This document shows positions 32,391-33,583 of a stretch of 33,583 nucleotides of DNA, piece after piece. The notes beneath the pieces are model-generated. The model saw nothing but the letters and a program-made list of their open reading frames with translations, had not been told where the DNA came from and searched no databases. A program made the translations under genes and the position numbers. How positions within the stretch are numbered: the first letter of the stretch is position 1; each line of letters opens with the position of its first letter. Origin of the DNA: Desulfobacterales bacterium (lineage in GTDB: Bacteria > Desulfobacterota > Desulfobacteria > Desulfobacterales > Desulfosalsimonadaceae); assembly GCA_018335195.1 (NCBI GenBank), contig JAGXKN010000034.1:1-33583 (forward strand). Direction: 5' to 3'.

Positions 32391-33583
32391 CTAGAAGTAA
32401 TAGCCGAAGTTGATGTTAAAGCGGTATTCCCATTCGTCTGTGGTATTTTCTCCGATACGGTTGCTTGTGAAGAAGGGGGCGCCAGAGGCTACATCGCCGG
32501 CAGTTAGATATCCGGCTTCGCCGCCGACAAAATCGTTGCCGTTGGAGAAAGCCAAGTCGGTGTAAATGTACCATCCACCCCGGGCCCAAGCAGAACCGAG
32601 CACGATCATCTCGCTGTCGTTATGAGCGCTTTCGTCCTTCATGATTGAGCTGTATTCCGCATAAGGAATCATGTAGTCGAGCCAGTCCACCTGCGGGGTT
32701 TCCAGGTAGTAGCTCAATGAGACGGCCGGGATCATGGCTTCCGCTGCAACCAGTGTCGGGAAGTCATAGGCTCCGAACTGAACCAGTTCTTCGCCCCTGG
32801 GGTCTTCATATTCTACGTCATATTCGTAGTAAGTCAACTGAGCTGCAAGTTTCCAGTTCCCTAACTGGTTGACCGCGTGGATGGATCCTGCCATGTGATC
32901 GCCGTCATCCTGCGGGCCGTTGCTTTTAAGCATACCATACTGCAGGGAAGCGCCGAGATCTGTTGTGATATCAACCATTTCAATGGGGTAAATCGCCCGG
33001 ATGTTGAACTGATGTTCTTCTTCGTATCCGTTTCCGCTTTCATCCACAACATCGTAGGAGTATCTTGTAGAATCCTTGCTGGATCCGAAATAATCGCCTT
33101 CACTCATTGCGTAATAACCAAAATCCAGGGTCAGCTTATCCATGGACATGGTGTATTTCGCACCCAGATCCATGTCGTCGGACAGGCCCACATAATAGTG
33201 CTGGTCAAATAACCAGCTCTGAGAGATCCCGTAAGCACCGGGGCCAAAGGGAACCCGGTTTACGCCCACCTGGAGCTGGCTTTCATCCTCGAAATTGTAG
33301 CCGACCCAGCCGGTGTGCAGGAAATGATATCCATTATAAAACCTGTATTCGGCTTTCCCGAGCCAGGGGCCCTGCTCATAATCCAGGTTGATGCGGAAAG
33401 TATCCAGTGAAAAATTTCCGCCGTCTTCTTCTGCGTTTGAGGGTTGACCCATTTCAGCATAATCCCCAATCGTGTAATTCGCCCGCATGGCGCCGCCGAT
33501 TGTCAGCGGGCCCAGGTCAATGCCTGCTGCGGCGGTCATGGGGAACCCCAACAGGAACACCAATAAACCGGTTAATAATAACT
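32391..33583 (-). CDS. Outer-membrane porin-like beta-barrel protein; N-terminus outside window
   Basis: This protein of at least 397 residues has a signal-peptide core that runs to the window edge (LLLTGLLVFLLGFPMTAAA), so the true start lies beyond 33583; the TTG at 33563 is not convincing. The mature part shows alternating aromatic and polar residues, many Tyr, Asp and Gly, strands such as KAEYRFYNGYHFL and YRFNINFGYYF, and a terminal Phe, the usual beta-barrel assembly signal. Large acidic loops are visible. It resembles porins of sulfate reducers with a DcaP- or OprP-like look, but I cannot name a substrate. A terminator lies directly behind it. Confidence 0.85.
   Translation of the reverse strand, partial: LLLTGLLVFLLGFPMTAAAGIDLGPLTIGGAMRANYTIGDYAEMGQPSNAEEDGGNFSLDTFRINLDYEQGPWLGKAEYRFYNGYHFLHTGWVGYNFEDESQLQVGVNRVPFGPGAYGISQSWLFDQHYYVGLSDDMDLGAKYTMSMDKLTLDFGYYAMSEGDYFGSSKDSTRYSYDVVDESGNGYEEEHQFNIRAIYPIEMVDITTDLGASLQYGMLKSNGPQDDGDHMAGSIHAVNQLGNWKLAAQLTYYEYDVEYEDPRGEELVQFGAYDFPTLVAAEAMIPAVSLSYYLETPQVDWLDYMIPYAEYSSIMKDESAHNDSEMIVLGSAWARGGWYIYTDLAFSNGNDFVGGEAGYLTAGDVASGAPFFTSNRIGENTTDEWEYRFNINFGYYF

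Overview
The window looks like chromosomal DNA from a sulfate-reducing or syntrophic member of the Desulfobacterota, most likely the Desulfobacterales. That placement is inferred from gene content: MetF/MetV with HdrA-MvhD, NfnAB, HdrB-type CCG proteins, a membrane cytochrome b/iron-sulfur fusion, a DUF134-Mrp pair, a PPi-type phosphofructokinase and beta-oxidation genes. I see no rRNA, tRNA, CRISPR array, transposase or phage gene. The DNA is GC-rich, and the ribosome binding sites are mostly AGGAG-like.

Left edge (1-2190): the minus strand carries an ABC-type ATPase that runs off the window and appears joined in frame to part of a GldG-like protein. A long palindromic repeat follows, then mazG.

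Core (2753-18598): fourteen plus-strand genes run in one direction without an opposing gene. In order they are a divergent MetF paralogue, a double-length HdrA, MvhD, MetV, a canonical MetF, a stand-alone receiver protein, an ACT-domain protein, a PAS histidine kinase, a receiver-PAS-kinase hybrid, NfnA, NfnB, a NarI-like membrane protein fused to four [4Fe-4S] motifs and carrying one CxxCH haem c motif, and HdrB. Such a cluster could couple the methyl-THF/methylene-THF step of the Wood-Ljungdahl pathway (run oxidatively in complete oxidisers) to ferredoxin, NADP(H) and the quinone pool. None of the clustered signalling proteins has a DNA-binding domain. This locus is the best candidate for an incompletely described system. 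The parts are recognisable families; the physical association is inference.

Middle (18585-24203): lolA-nadA on the minus strand, then a strong promoter with a long leader before a fused hydroxyacyl-CoA dehydrogenase/enoyl-CoA hydratase and a thiolase. A bidirectional terminator and a 140-base inverted repeat close this unit.

Right part (24429-33583): serC on the minus strand diverges from hisD. DUF134 and mrp follow behind a promoter with a perfect 20-base palindrome, and a related imperfect site lies between serC and hisD. A PPi-type phosphofructokinase converges on mrp. After a second copy of the palindromic repeat come a small flavin-binding PNPOx-like protein and a rubredoxin-like membrane protein. 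A double hairpin separates these from an outer-membrane porin that is cut by the window end.
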